A DNA stretch of 64,000 nucleotides from Megalonaias nervosa (lineage: Eukaryota; Mollusca; Bivalvia; Unionida; Unionidae), in NCBI GenBank assembly GCA_016617855.1, contig JAECUM010000807.1:186001-250000 (forward strand). Reading direction: 5' to 3'. Below are positions 24,996-33,819 of the stretch, one piece after another. The first letter of the stretch is position 1. Each line of letters starts with the position of its first letter. The notes beneath the pieces are model-generated. The model did no database searches, had not been told where the DNA came from, and saw only the letters and a list, made by a program, of their open reading frames with translations. A program made the position numbers and the translations under genes.

Positions 24996-26233
24996 TTAAA
25001 TTTGATCGTCGAGCGTGTATATTTGAAATGCTCTCAATCCTGGAAACGGACTTTCAGCAGCGACGACATAAACTAGAAAGTACAAGTACTTGTTAACGGT
25101 CTTTTCTGTCGGAATTGTAAAATATTGTGTTGTTGAAATATATGTGTTCTCTGTGCTATACAATGTTGTCCAGTTGATATCATCGTTTGATCCTTCCAAT
25201 CGCCAATTATAAGTTCGACCAACACTAGAGTTTAATGAAATTGCCAAATAGCAACTGCAATGGGACATTTAATTTTAATCCAAAAGTTTTCAACTTCTCT
25301 GTTAGTAGTCCATTCTTGTCTATCAGAGAAGCGTAATAAGGATAATTGTCAAGATAATGTGTCGATGCGCTTATCTCAAACCCCACTCGGTTGTCAGTTA
25401 CCTTAAAAAGTGTTGGAATATACCCAACATTGTTTCTAGTTCGTTTTATACCGCCACCGGATAGACTATCAACGTACGCCTTATTTTTCAGATCATTTGG
25501 GTTAACTGGAACATATGTCGTCGTTATTTTATTGTTTCTCATATTTATGTTACCTGACATTGGTCCACCGGATTGTCTCAAATATGGGGCGAGTGCTCCT
25601 TTTAACTGAGCATAACTAATAGCATCAGTATCATCAACTGGTGGCGAGGTTGCCGGTAATTCAGTTATTTTTTTTAGTTATTGCTCATTATCAGGTTACC
25701 TGTCATTGTGTCGCCAGTCTTATTAAGCTTCTTATCCTCAACAGATTTTAGTTGCGCATAACTTACAGCTTGTGTAATATCAACATTTGCTGGTGGATAC
25801 GCAGTTTCCAACCCAATAATTTTTTTCCTCGACATATTAATATTTCCTGTAACCGTTCCACCGGTTTTGTCAAGCTTGTTGCCATCCATATACTTCAACT
25901 GTAAATAACTTACCGCTTGGGCTTGATTTAAGTTTGCTGTCGAATATGCGTTTCCAATTTTTTTTTCCTGACATATCTAAGTTACCGCTTAAAGTTCCTC
26001 CCGTCAGTGATAGTTTGTTATTGTCGATCGTTTTTAGTTGTGAGTAACTTACCGCTTGAGTAAGATCGACCTTTGGTGGCGGATAATCTACTTCTAAACC
26101 AAGTACTCGCTGATTCGATATCATCAAATTACCTATCATTATGTCGCCGGTCTTTTTTGACTAATGATGACGTATCAGTTATAATTAGTTCGTCTCCTGT
26201 AAATGCTGTTCCAAACTTTGTGTAAGAACTCAT
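24996..26233 (-). pseudogene. Fibre-like protein with tandem repeats and a discoidin-like C-terminal domain, frameshifted
   Basis: Starts at ATG 26233, facing away from the ATPase across a 38 bp gap. About five modules of 45-50 residues follow, each with a core like TGGTxxGNxxMS, then GL, then YPP, then DxTQAVSYSQLK. The C-terminal 90 residues contain YLAISLNSS, YNWRLEGSNDDINWTTLYS and a final aromatic strand, the pattern of an F5/8 type C (discoidin) carbohydrate- or lipid-binding fold. The build resembles phage tail fibres with a receptor-binding head, so a host-attachment role is likely, by inference. Frame changes fall near 26155, 25965, 25677 and 25265, three of them in A runs. Confidence 0.7.
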
Positions 26234-26271
26234 ATTATGTAAAAAATTTAACATAAAATTATATAACAATA
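26234..26271. promoter_or_regulatory. Probable bidirectional promoter between fibre and ATPase genes
   Basis: Only 38 bases, almost all A/T, separate the start codons of two divergent genes. It contains the TATA-like stretch AAATTATATAAC on the + strand. Both gene blocks of the element appear to start here. Function is inferred from position. Confidence 0.55.
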
Positions 26272-27000
26272 ATGGCGAAGTCAACGATATTAAATTTTGA
26301 TACCGAACGATTAATCAAACATAAACATAATAACGACCTTCCAGATTGTCATTATCTTATTGTAGGTCGTACAGGATCTGGTAAAACAAATCTATTATTA
26401 AATCTCTTACTCAAAGATAACTTTAACTACGATAGGGTATATATTTACACAATTAACGCACAACAGGATAAATACAAATTATTGAGCGAGTACAATGATA
26501 AACTTCGTGATGAGCTTGGCGCAGGCGAAGACGTATTTATGATCAAGCAACCAGAGGAATTAATTCTCGTTGATGAACTTGATTCGTCCGAGCATAAAAT
26601 AATTGTATTTGACGATATTCCTCTAAACAACGAGGAGATGAATAATATTAAGTCGTATTTTTCCTTATCGCGTAACAAAAAATGTAATTCGATTTATCTT
26701 GCGCAAGGCTTTTATAATGTTGATAGACTTATTAGGCGAAATACGGGATGTTTTATACTGTTTCCAGGGCTAGATAATGTTGATGTGAGAAATATTGCAA
26801 ACGAGCAATGTGGTGATGTAACAAAAGATAAATTTATTGAATTATATCATCGAGCAACTAAAGACAAATACAATTTCTTTTTATTTCATAAACTACAACG
26901 TGATCCAGCTAAGATGTTTCGTTGTTGTATTGACACATTTCTACAGACGAATTTTATAGAGCGTATAAAAAATAAACAATGGACAAGCATCAACAAATAA
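26272..27000 (+). CDS. Packaging ATPase, FtsK/HerA-like (A32-type)
   Basis: An intact 242-residue frame from ATG 26272 to TAA. Walker A is GRTGSGKTN at about residues 31-39, Walker B is KIIVFDDIP at about 108-116, and a following arginine-rich region (SLSRNKK) fits the sensor/finger area. This is the ATP-driven motor that pumps viral DNA into the capsid, one of the hallmark Polinton genes; 220-260 residues is the normal size. Its last 22 bases overlap the start of the next gene, suggesting co-transcription. It is the only long gene in the element without a break. CpG and codon use match its broken neighbours. Confidence 0.92.
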   Translation: MAKSTILNFDTERLIKHKHNNDLPDCHYLIVGRTGSGKTNLLLNLLLKDNFNYDRVYIYTINAQQDKYKLLSEYNDKLRDELGAGEDVFMIKQPEELILVDELDSSEHKIIVFDDIPLNNEEMNNIKSYFSLSRNKKCNSIYLAQGFYNVDRLIRRNTGCFILFPGLDNVDVRNIANEQCGDVTKDKFIELYHRATKDKYNFFLFHKLQRDPAKMFRCCIDTFLQTNFIERIKNKQWTSINK

Positions 27001-28064
27001 TTGAATTACTAAAAAAATTTATTACAACTCTAGCTGCTGTTAAGAAGAAAGTGGAAGAAGCTCGTCGAGGACAAGTTCAAGCAGAAGAAACAGCCGCTAG
27101 TTTTCTTAAACCTGTTACCGAAGCAGTACTTGGCAAACAACCAGAAATATCAGCATTATCTCCAGAAAAACTAAAACAAATTACAAGAAAAAGGTTTGTT
27201 AGGTTTACTTGAAAAAAGATCAAAAGAAGAAACTAAAAAACTTGTAGAAGGACTTGTGAAAAATATTGCTGATCCTGATGCATGACAAACCAAATATGAG
27301 AGATTAATAAATAACCCCCTTGAGCTTCAACAAGCAATAGCAACATCAACAATTAATCCGGACGAGTTAAAGAATTTGATAGAAGATGTGTCAAAACAAA
27401 CTAAGAAATTAGCTGAATAACAAAAAAGAACAACTGAAGCTACCGTAGAAGTAATGTCTCTTCAAGGAAAGATAAGATTTTACAGAAAACAAGCTATGTC
27501 AAGAATAGATGATTCCGAACTTAAAGAATTTTTAAAAAAAAAATATATTTGGCAAAAGGCAAACTTAACGATCTTAATAACATTCGAAAATGGAGTGATG
27601 ATGATTATAAAAGACTACAAATAATTTTAAACGATAAAATTAATAATTCTTTTAAAGCTGAAGAAGATATTAAAAAAGCTAACACAAATAGAGAAATGTT
27701 GGCTATGTTAGACATAGTGAGAGACGGAGTTATTGCTGAGCTTTTATATAAGACAGCAACGAAATACAGAACGAGACCAAAAGATTATGGTAAAGGTTGG
27801 ACATTTAAAAGATTATTTGATAAGTATGAAAACGAACGAGATATAAGATTACCAGAGGAAAGAGAAACCACTGGATCTGGCGTTCGAGATTTCACATCAA
27901 ACGCCGAACTGGCTGACAGACTTATATTATTAATAACATCAAAAAAGGCTGGTAATGAAAGCGCAGAAATCGACAACGAAATTATTGATGTATTAGATAA
28001 TCTTAGATCGAGCAGATTACTAACATTAGACGAGTACAAAATTTTACATAGCGATCTTATCTAA
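26979..28064 (+). pseudogene. Unknown coiled-coil Polinton protein, broken
   Basis: Starts at ATG 26979 inside the end of the ATPase gene (overlap 22 nt) and ends with TAA at 28064, about 360 codons. It is rich in Lys, Glu and Leu with long helical stretches, and the last 170 residues (WSDDDYKRLQ..., then a DNLRSSRLLTLDEY ending) are in one clean frame. The frame changes near 27190 and back at the A10 run at 27533-27543, and two stops (TGA 27283, TAA 27418) interrupt the middle. Position directly after the ATPase and before the capsid genes suggests a virion or packaging protein. No family recognised. Confidence 0.6.
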
Positions 28065-28077
28065 CAAAATAAATATA

Positions 28078-28830
28078 ATGTCAACAACATTATTACTCGA
28101 CTCGTCACAAACAACGAGTGACAGCGCAAACTTTTCTGTCCACTATAATCCGCCAATAATACTAGATCCGAATAAACAGTACGAAATCGGATTAATTTCT
28201 GCTACCGTATGGCTTTCTATGGCATATGTAAAATTAAAGGTCAATTATGACTTTACATTTAATTCTGGTGCTTGGGTATCAGTTAGAATACCAAAGAGAG
28301 CGTATAACGTGACTGATCTCAACAAAACAATAAGAGAACTGATAACATTATACATTCATGCAGACAATTTTGAGCGGGCTCCAAAATATAATACACTACG
28401 AGCCAGGATCACTTTTAAAAATAATTTGATAATCGTTTTTTCACCAGCGACTTGTATCGCATCATTATTAGGATTTAAAACAAAGTGTATCATATGACGG
28501 AGATCTGCCTGTCAACATAACACAAGTGAACACAATATTAATCAATTGCTCTATTGCATTAGGGTCTTATTCAGCTTTAGGAAGTCAAGGTCAAACAATC
28601 TATAGTTTTTCACCAGATGTCCCGCCTGGGACACTGATGCAAATTACTCCTCGACAAATAGTATACTATCCGATTACTCCTGAAAATCAAATAACCAGCA
28701 TAACAATGCAACTAACAGATCGATCAGGACGACAAATAGATCTTGAGAATGAAATTGTCACGTATTACACTTATGCGCGATCACTTCGTGATTGTAAGCG
28801 TAAATTTTGTAAACCTAATTTAATAACAAA
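28078..28830 (+). pseudogene. Minor capsid (penton-like) protein, frameshifted
   Basis: Starts at ATG 28078, 13 bases after the preceding stop. The beginning (LLLDSSQTTSDSANFSVHYN) and the following 'PIILDPNKQYEIGLISA' strand pattern fit the single jelly-roll penton proteins of Polintons. The frame is lost at about 28480 within an A-rich stretch and continues in another frame with a second beta-rich part (QLTDRSGRQIDLENEIVTYY). The exact C-terminus is unclear because the second frame runs into the next gene. The penton occupies the vertices of the icosahedral shell. Assignment rests on pattern and neighbourhood. Confidence 0.65.
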
Positions 28831-28831
28831 G

Positions 28832-29193
28832 ATGAGACAAAAAATATTTAAAGAAGAAAAATTGTGGGTGGATTTTTTTGAAATATATTTACAAAAATAG
28901 CTCAAAATATCTGAGGAATTGCGTGTAAAGTAGCACCAATTGCATTTGACGCGGATAAAGCTACTGCTAGCACTGCTGGCACCGCAGTAGGACAAAATAT
29001 CGCTGATAAAATTAAAGGCAGCCCGCCTTGAAAAGCGGAAATAAAACGAGCAATATCAGATATTGCACCAACAGCGGAAACAGAACGAGCTATGATAGCT
29101 ACAACAAAAAAATTATTGTCACCACGTGGTGAAGAGGTAATACGCAAACTTCTAAAGAAAACAAGACAAATAATAACGCCTGCTGCTTTTTAG
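28832..29193 (+). pseudogene. Small structural protein, possibly pVI-like, with in-frame TGA codons
   Basis: From an ATG at 28832 the frame changes by one in a short run near 28852-28875 and then stays open, apart from TGA at 28879, 28912 and 29029, to a TAG at 29191. The N-terminal part has a Gly-Phe-Phe and then an amphipathic helix (AQNI..GIACKVAPIAFDA); the C-terminus is Lys/Arg-rich. Small proteins of this build precede the major capsid gene in many Polintons and have been compared with adenovirus pVI; that comparison here is inference. All three internal stops are TGA. Confidence 0.5.
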
Positions 29194-29244
29194 TTGCAGA
29201 AATTTTGCGTGCCACACAATTTTGTGTGGATTATAGAATAAATA

Positions 29245-30578
29245 ATGTCAGTTAAAAATTATCTCGATCTTGCCGAAGAACATGATACCGACGACACAGT
29301 GACAGAATTCGAGTATGTCGAGTATCTCGACGAAAACACAAGCGAACCAAATAAAGTTGGCGTCAGAACTTTTAACACAAGAGATGAGGACGTGTTTCTA
29401 CTGCCGCACAAGGCGGTATTAGAAGTGCGTGGCCAATTATTAACTGCGATAGGCGGTGATATTGCAGCTGGTGCAGAAATTGTACTTGTCAATAACGCTT
29501 GGAGCGTGTTTATAAGTACACGGTACCAACTGGCCAATCAAACTGTGGAAGATATTTCAATCCATTTGCCTATAGCGAGTACAATACTAAATATCATCTC
29601 GTTCAGCGATGATTATTCGAGATCAGTGGCCACAAATATGATGTGGTTTAATGATACCGGATTTGGGACAGCTGTTTCAAGCGAAATCCACACTGGTGAA
29701 GGTAATCCTGTTGCAGACAACAATAATCTAATCGCTTATCCAGCTGCTGATGATGCAGCTGCGATAGGCAATTCAATAAGATTAGCGGTCACAAGAATAA
29801 GACGACAGCAATATAACGAGGGATATGCCAAACGAAAAGCGTTTGCCGCAGAATTGCGACAAATAACGATGACGCTTCCGTTAAGTACAATATTTGGATT
29901 TTGCCGCGAATATAACAAAGTTTTTCGCGGGATAAAACATACACTTATTTTAGATCGAGCTGACCAAAACGATTGAATAATGCACGCTGCTGGAGTAGTT
30001 GGAGGACAGTTTGCTATTACAAGATTAGCGCTGTGGATGCCATGAGTCGTCCCATCTGTAGCTAAAACAATGGAACTCGAATCATTATTGACGGCGTACA
30101 CGAAAAAATATATTTTCAGCAAAATAAAATTTACCAAACAGCAATTCCTAACGCAACTGATTACACCTGGTGTGTTACAACTACGTCAAGCGAACAATTA
30201 CCTCGACATTTGTTCGTTGTATTTCAACGACAGGCACGTCGTAATGATCAAGAAATGTACAACTCCGTATTTGATAACCTTGACATAAGACGAATCTTTG
30301 TTAGAGTAAATTCTAGACAATATCCAGAACATGCAATCGAATGCAATTTTGCCATGGACGCCACCAGAAACATATCTCGGCCGTACATGTACCTTATGGA
30401 GTCTATGCAAAAATATCAGGACGCGGACAGTGGGTCTCAGATATCAGTAGAGGAATTTCGATCACTGTATCCTATCTTTTATTATGACATATCAAAACAT
30501 TCCGAACGAGTTACTGGATCGACTGTTGATATTGAGGTCACTTGGACGCTTGGCGTACTGCCAGCCGAAACAGTATAA
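29245..30578 (+). pseudogene. Major capsid protein (double jelly-roll), broken
   Basis: Starts at ATG 29245 and ends at TAA 30576-30578, about 444 codons, the usual size for a Polinton hexon-like protein. The N-terminal 243 residues are open and beta-rich (GAEIVLVNNAWSVFISTRYQ, then NMMWFNDTGFG). A TGA at 29974 and another at 30043 follow, the latter after LALWMP, a position typical of these capsid proteins. A one-base frame change in an A run near 30105 leads into the last part, which holds AIECNFAMDATRNISRPY and ends VTWTLGVLPAETV. It forms the trimeric capsomers of the virion. Confidence 0.8.
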
Positions 30579-30679
30579 CATATATGCGCTAGTTGTCAGT
30601 GATAGATTCTTGACAATTGATGCGACCAAGGGAAGGATGACTGTCCAAGTATGAAAATTGTGTGACAAACAAGTATAAA

Positions 30680-31162
30680 ATGAAAACGGAATACACAACC
30701 AGAGAAATATACCTAACGCCCGGTCAAATTAAAAAATTATCAGCAGCGGTTGCCAAACGTAATTCTGTCTCTCTAATGATATCCTCAGAGACTGACAAAG
30801 TCTCCGCAGTGAAAGTAATGTTGACGCAACAGCAAATCAATAAACTCGATCAGGGAAAACCGTTTGTTCTCAAACTGTCTGTTGCACAAATAACAGCGAT
30901 GTGAAAACACGGCGGATTTTTTGGACCAGCATTTTCTGCAATAGCTAGCGCAATACCAAAAATTTTGCCTGTACTAGGAACACTTGGACTAGCGGCAGCG
31001 TCAGGGGCGGTATCTGGAGCAACTAAAAAAGCGATATCTAAAGACGGTATCAAACAAATTTATCGTGACAAAGTTACAACGTGCCAAATACCAGCCAACG
31101 GAATCGGAAAGTCAGGTAATGACAGTTATTTACTTATCGATTTCCCAAGCTGGGTCAAGTAG
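30680..31162 (+). pseudogene. Small structural protein with hydrophobic Gly/Ala segment, interrupted by one TGA
   Basis: From ATG 30680 a Lys/Gln-rich N-terminal part (LTPGQIKKLSAAVAKRN, then LTQQQINKLDQGK) leads to a TGA at 30902. The same frame continues with GGFFGPAFSAIAS, a Gly/Ala-rich hydrophobic stretch (LPVLGTLGLAAASGAVSGA) and a short ending, closed by TAG. Small proteins of this pattern (basic start, GGF, Gly/Ala helix) are common in Polinton and adintovirus structural clusters and may be membrane-active or core proteins. The single TGA could be a C-to-T change in an Arg codon. Two separate genes is the alternative. Confidence 0.55.
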
Positions 31163-31186
31163 TTTTATGTAACAATAAATAATAAA

Positions 31187-31375
31187 ATGCCAGCCAAAGC
31201 GACAAAATCTAAAAAAAAGAAAACGATGACGAAGCGTCCTGGAGCGCCAAGAAAAACAAAACGAGGAGGAATTATTCCTTTCGCTCCACTTTTAGCGGGG
31301 TTAGCAGGCAGTCTAATTCCAAATCTGCTAGGGATAGGAGGTGGAATGACTTTACCAGGCACCAGACGCCGTTGA
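31187..31375 (+). CDS. Small, very basic protein with hydrophobic C-terminal part
   Basis: A 62-residue intact frame from ATG 31187. The first 25 residues are almost all Lys, Arg, Thr and Pro (KATKSKKKKTMTKRPGAPRK), then GGIIPFAPLLAGLAGSL and a Gly-rich end. Build and size recall adenovirus core peptide X/mu and similar Polinton peptides that bind DNA in the virion. Its 3' end overlaps the start region of the protease in another frame. The assignment is by composition and position only. Confidence 0.5.
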   Translation: MPAKATKSKKKKTMTKRPGAPRKTKRGGIIPFAPLLAGLAGSLIPNLLGIGGGMTLPGTRRR

Positions 31376-31700
31376 GTAAGTTTGATATAATTGAAAAATT
31401 GAATGACATTGTCGGATTTCGCGGAGTATATTCCAAAGACGAATTAGATAATGTACCAGCAGGCGGTTTGTGCGTTGTAAATATACAAAACTTTAATGAT
31501 GGATCTGGCACTCACTGGGTTGCTGTCTACGATAATAATTAATTTGATTCGTTCGGACTTCCTCCAAGTGATCTTATAAAAAAAAATATATTTTTAAAAA
31601 AATTAAAAAAATTAATTTCTCGTCTAATCAACTACAGCCGGTTGGAACATCCGCCTGTGGTTATTATTGCATTATGTTTATCCGACAGATGTCCCGATGT
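31360..31700 (+). pseudogene. Adenain-like cysteine protease, truncated and frameshifted
   Basis: The catalytic His is in GTHWVAVYD (about 31511), followed by FDSFGLPP, and the catalytic Cys is in TSACGYYC (31656-31658) with a Gln-bearing motif just before it. This His-Asp/Glu-Gln-Cys order is that of the Ulp1/adenain proteases that mature virion proteins. A TAA at 31540 sits between the His block and FDSFG, and a frame change lies in the A/T-rich run 31579-31605. After CIMFI the reading becomes unrelated and runs into integrase sequence, so the C-terminal helix is missing. No ATG in good context is seen at the start. Confidence 0.8.
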
Positions 31701-31702
31701 GA

Positions 31703-32109
31703 AAACATCGAACTCTTTCCACCAAGGAGAGGAAAATGTCACCAAATGACGCAATTAAAAATCCAATATTGGCAAATGAAAATATGTACCGGCGACATAA
31801 ATTTAAAGTCGGCGATATAGTTAGAATTTCTCTGACAAAAAAAGTATTTGAGAAAGGATTTACCCCAAACTGGACTGAAGAAGTATTTATAGTTGATAAA
31901 GTTTTAATGACAATACCTGTAACATATGCGCTAAAGCATCTGGCAGGTGAGCCTGTGATTGGTAGTTTTTACGAACAAGAACTACAAAAAACTGAACGAG
32001 ATGTTTTCGTTATCGAATGAGTAATTAAAAAGCGTGTAATAAAAGCGTTGTCAAGTGGCGCGGTTATAGCGATAAATTTAATAGTTGGGTACCAACTAAA
32101 AAATTGTGA
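31703..32109 (+). pseudogene. Integrase C-terminal remnant with SH3-like and chromo domains
   Basis: The frame begins with KHRTL and MSPNDAIKN, the end of an rve-type integrase core, then a beta-barrel part (HKFKVGDIVRIS, NWTEEVFIVDKV, then GSFYEQELQK) and, after a TGA at 32018 and a frame change near 32045, a chromodomain-like end (VKWRGYSDKFNSWVP). Polinton integrases are retrovirus-like and often end in a chromodomain that reads histone marks. The zinc-binding N-terminus and the DDE catalytic core are absent; the sequence just upstream is protease. A deletion joining the two genes is the simplest explanation. Confidence 0.8.
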
Positions 32110-32374
32110 AATAATGTTTATGTAGATTTCCTCGTACTTACGTTTGACATATTTACATTTTATTGGCTCACATAACGATATCAAATATCGTTTGCGATCG
32201 TCAGAAATTGTCATTAGGTTAAATATTTTGACAAATATAAAATCGAGTTTTATATTTTTCTGTCGGTCTGGAATTCTAATGTTTTAAAAAGGTTTTATCA
32301 GCCGCCAAAACGACTGATTTTCATCTACTGTAAAATTAAATTTCAAAATTTTCTTCGTGATATGATATTTTAAA

Positions 32375-32572
32375 TTATATCGACCAGTTGTCGGTCTGCT
32401 GTAATTTTTTTTTATCAACTACACCTACAATCTCGTTTTGTTCGTCGTCGTTGTTAAGTAGAATGTCATCCTCTTTGTAATCAATCGAGTCGTGTTTATC
32501 TACGACTGTAGCATCTCTTGCTGTAAAATTATCGTCCGCGATTATATCAGCAAGTCGTTTCATCAAGTTCAT
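32375..32572 (-). CDS. Small acidic Polinton protein, unknown
   Basis: A 65-residue frame from ATG 32572 with many Asp, Glu and Asn residues (DYKEDDILLNNDDEQNEIVG). It faces away from the small gene at 32609 across a 36-base A/T-rich gap, the same arrangement as at 26234-26271. No domain recognised. The region downstream of it (32110-32374) shows no convincing coding sequence. Confidence 0.4.
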   Translation of the reverse strand: MNLMKRLADIIADDNFTARDATVVDKHDSIDYKEDDILLNNDDEQNEIVGVVDKKKLQQTDNWSI

Positions 32573-32608
32573 ATTATAATATATTTTTATCTAATTTATA
32601 ATAATAAG
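32573..32608. promoter_or_regulatory. Probable second bidirectional promoter
   Basis: 36 bases of almost pure A/T between two divergent start codons, with TATA-like elements on both strands. It mirrors the 38-base gap between the fibre and ATPase genes. Confidence 0.4.
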
Positions 32609-32796
32609 ATGACTAACGCAATAAAATATCATCAGAAAGTTAATATATTAAATTATGAAGAATTAGCGAAGCAGTGCGAAAATGTTTGTCAAGATATAGT
32701 TCTTATTCTGTTCATGTTATTGTTATGCAAGGTGATTCTGATAAGATTCTACTAACAGCGGCAGAAAAAAAAATAAACTTAATGAGAGCGCAGTAA
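32609..32796 (+). pseudogene. Small unknown Polinton protein, frameshifted
   Basis: From ATG 32609 about 30 residues (MTNAIKYHQKVNILNYEELA) are read. A frame change near 32700 leads to a second part that contains MQGDSDKILLTAAEKK and ends at TAA 32794-32796. The stop overlaps the next start as TAATG. No family recognised. Confidence 0.35.
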
Positions 32797-32891
32797 TGAC
32801 GCTGCAATTTGATAAAGATGATGTTATTGCGTTTGCTCACAACTGCTTAACTAAAAACGAGCTAGAAAATATAATTAATCATTATATCTAA
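32796..32891 (+). CDS. Tiny Polinton open frame (31 residues)
   Basis: Its ATG overlaps the preceding stop (TAATG) and it encodes 31 residues with a helical look, ending NELENIINHYI. Its 3' end overlaps the end of the antisense HNH gene. It may be a real small gene or chance. Confidence 0.25.
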   Translation: MTLQFDKDDVIAFAHNCLTKNELENIINHYI

Positions 32892-33678
32892 AGATAATTC
32901 TGTCAAAGGCTGATTGTGATGTTGCCGTATTTGTTATTCCATCTGCAATAAATTTTATTGCTCTAGGATTAATATCAAAATATCTTACCGCAGAATTAAT
33001 TGATTTAAATTTGATTTCCTCGTTTGTTTCAAGATTAAATGAAAGAATAAGTTTTACCGGATATCTGAAATTAGACCCATCTTCGTCCTTTTATCACATT
33101 TTCCTGCTGGGTAATTAATTCTAGATTTTCCAACCGATTATTTGTCTTTATATCATTGATGTGATTAATCACTAAACCATCGGGTATAGGTCCGTTAAAA
33201 GTTTCGTAAACAAATCTGTGGCTATAATAACCAACTTGATCTGTTTGTGTTCCTCTGACACTTATTCTAAGATAGCCGTCCTTCTGTATTTTTCCTAACA
33301 CTTTTTTCGTTTGGATATTTCGAATAATTCCATTATCATTTGCCTCGTAAAATCAAATACGGGATGAGGTTGAAATTCACTTTGTAAAGACAAGTTTTAA
33401 ATGTTACAGTAACCGCGCCGTTGACATGATATACTCGCTGTCCAGCTGGTATGTCTCCGCAAAACAAAGTGTAAATCAAATCTTTCCTTAGCATTTCGAC
33501 TCTTTCAGCATTATAACCTTTAACGCTAATCTTATAACCAGCTGGTGTTGATTTACCAAACGGTTGTCCGTTATTTGACGTGTATCATCGACCCTAACAT
33601 ATTTCCCGCGTACGAGTTGTACTTGGGGTGAATATAATAGTACTCTTGCTCGTTTGCGCTTGTCAGATTTTGTGCCAT
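32875..33678 (-). pseudogene. HNH endonuclease with NUMOD-like DNA-binding end, several frame breaks
   Basis: The clearest part (33354-33071) holds DGYLRISVRG, then HRFVYETFNGPIPDGLVINH, then NDIKTNNRLENLELIT: the HNH nuclease fold with catalytic His and Asn as in phage-type homing endonucleases. After a frame change near 33075 the C-terminus contains INSAVRYFDINPRAIKF, like a NUMOD1 helix that contacts the DNA target. Upstream, from ATG 33678, the reading is broken at least three times but stays coding-like (GYKISVKGYNAERVEML). The gene is antisense to the polymerase and may have entered as a selfish nuclease. Confidence 0.7.
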
Positions 33679-33819
33679 TATACTATAAGCATTTTATATC
33701 TCTAACTGATTATTCAACTAGCGCGTGCGCAGTGTGCGGTGAGATATCGATCGAACAATCAATTAGAGATATAATATTACATTATACAGCAATGCTGAAG
33801 TAACGTGATATAGCTAAAA

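Noticed and set aside
27283..32020. A viral genetic code in which TGA means tryptophan
   Set aside because: TGG is common in the same genes, the polymerase and ATPase show no in-frame TGA, two internal TAA also occur, and most TGA positions can be explained by decay of CGA arginine codons. Kept only as an alternative in the findings.
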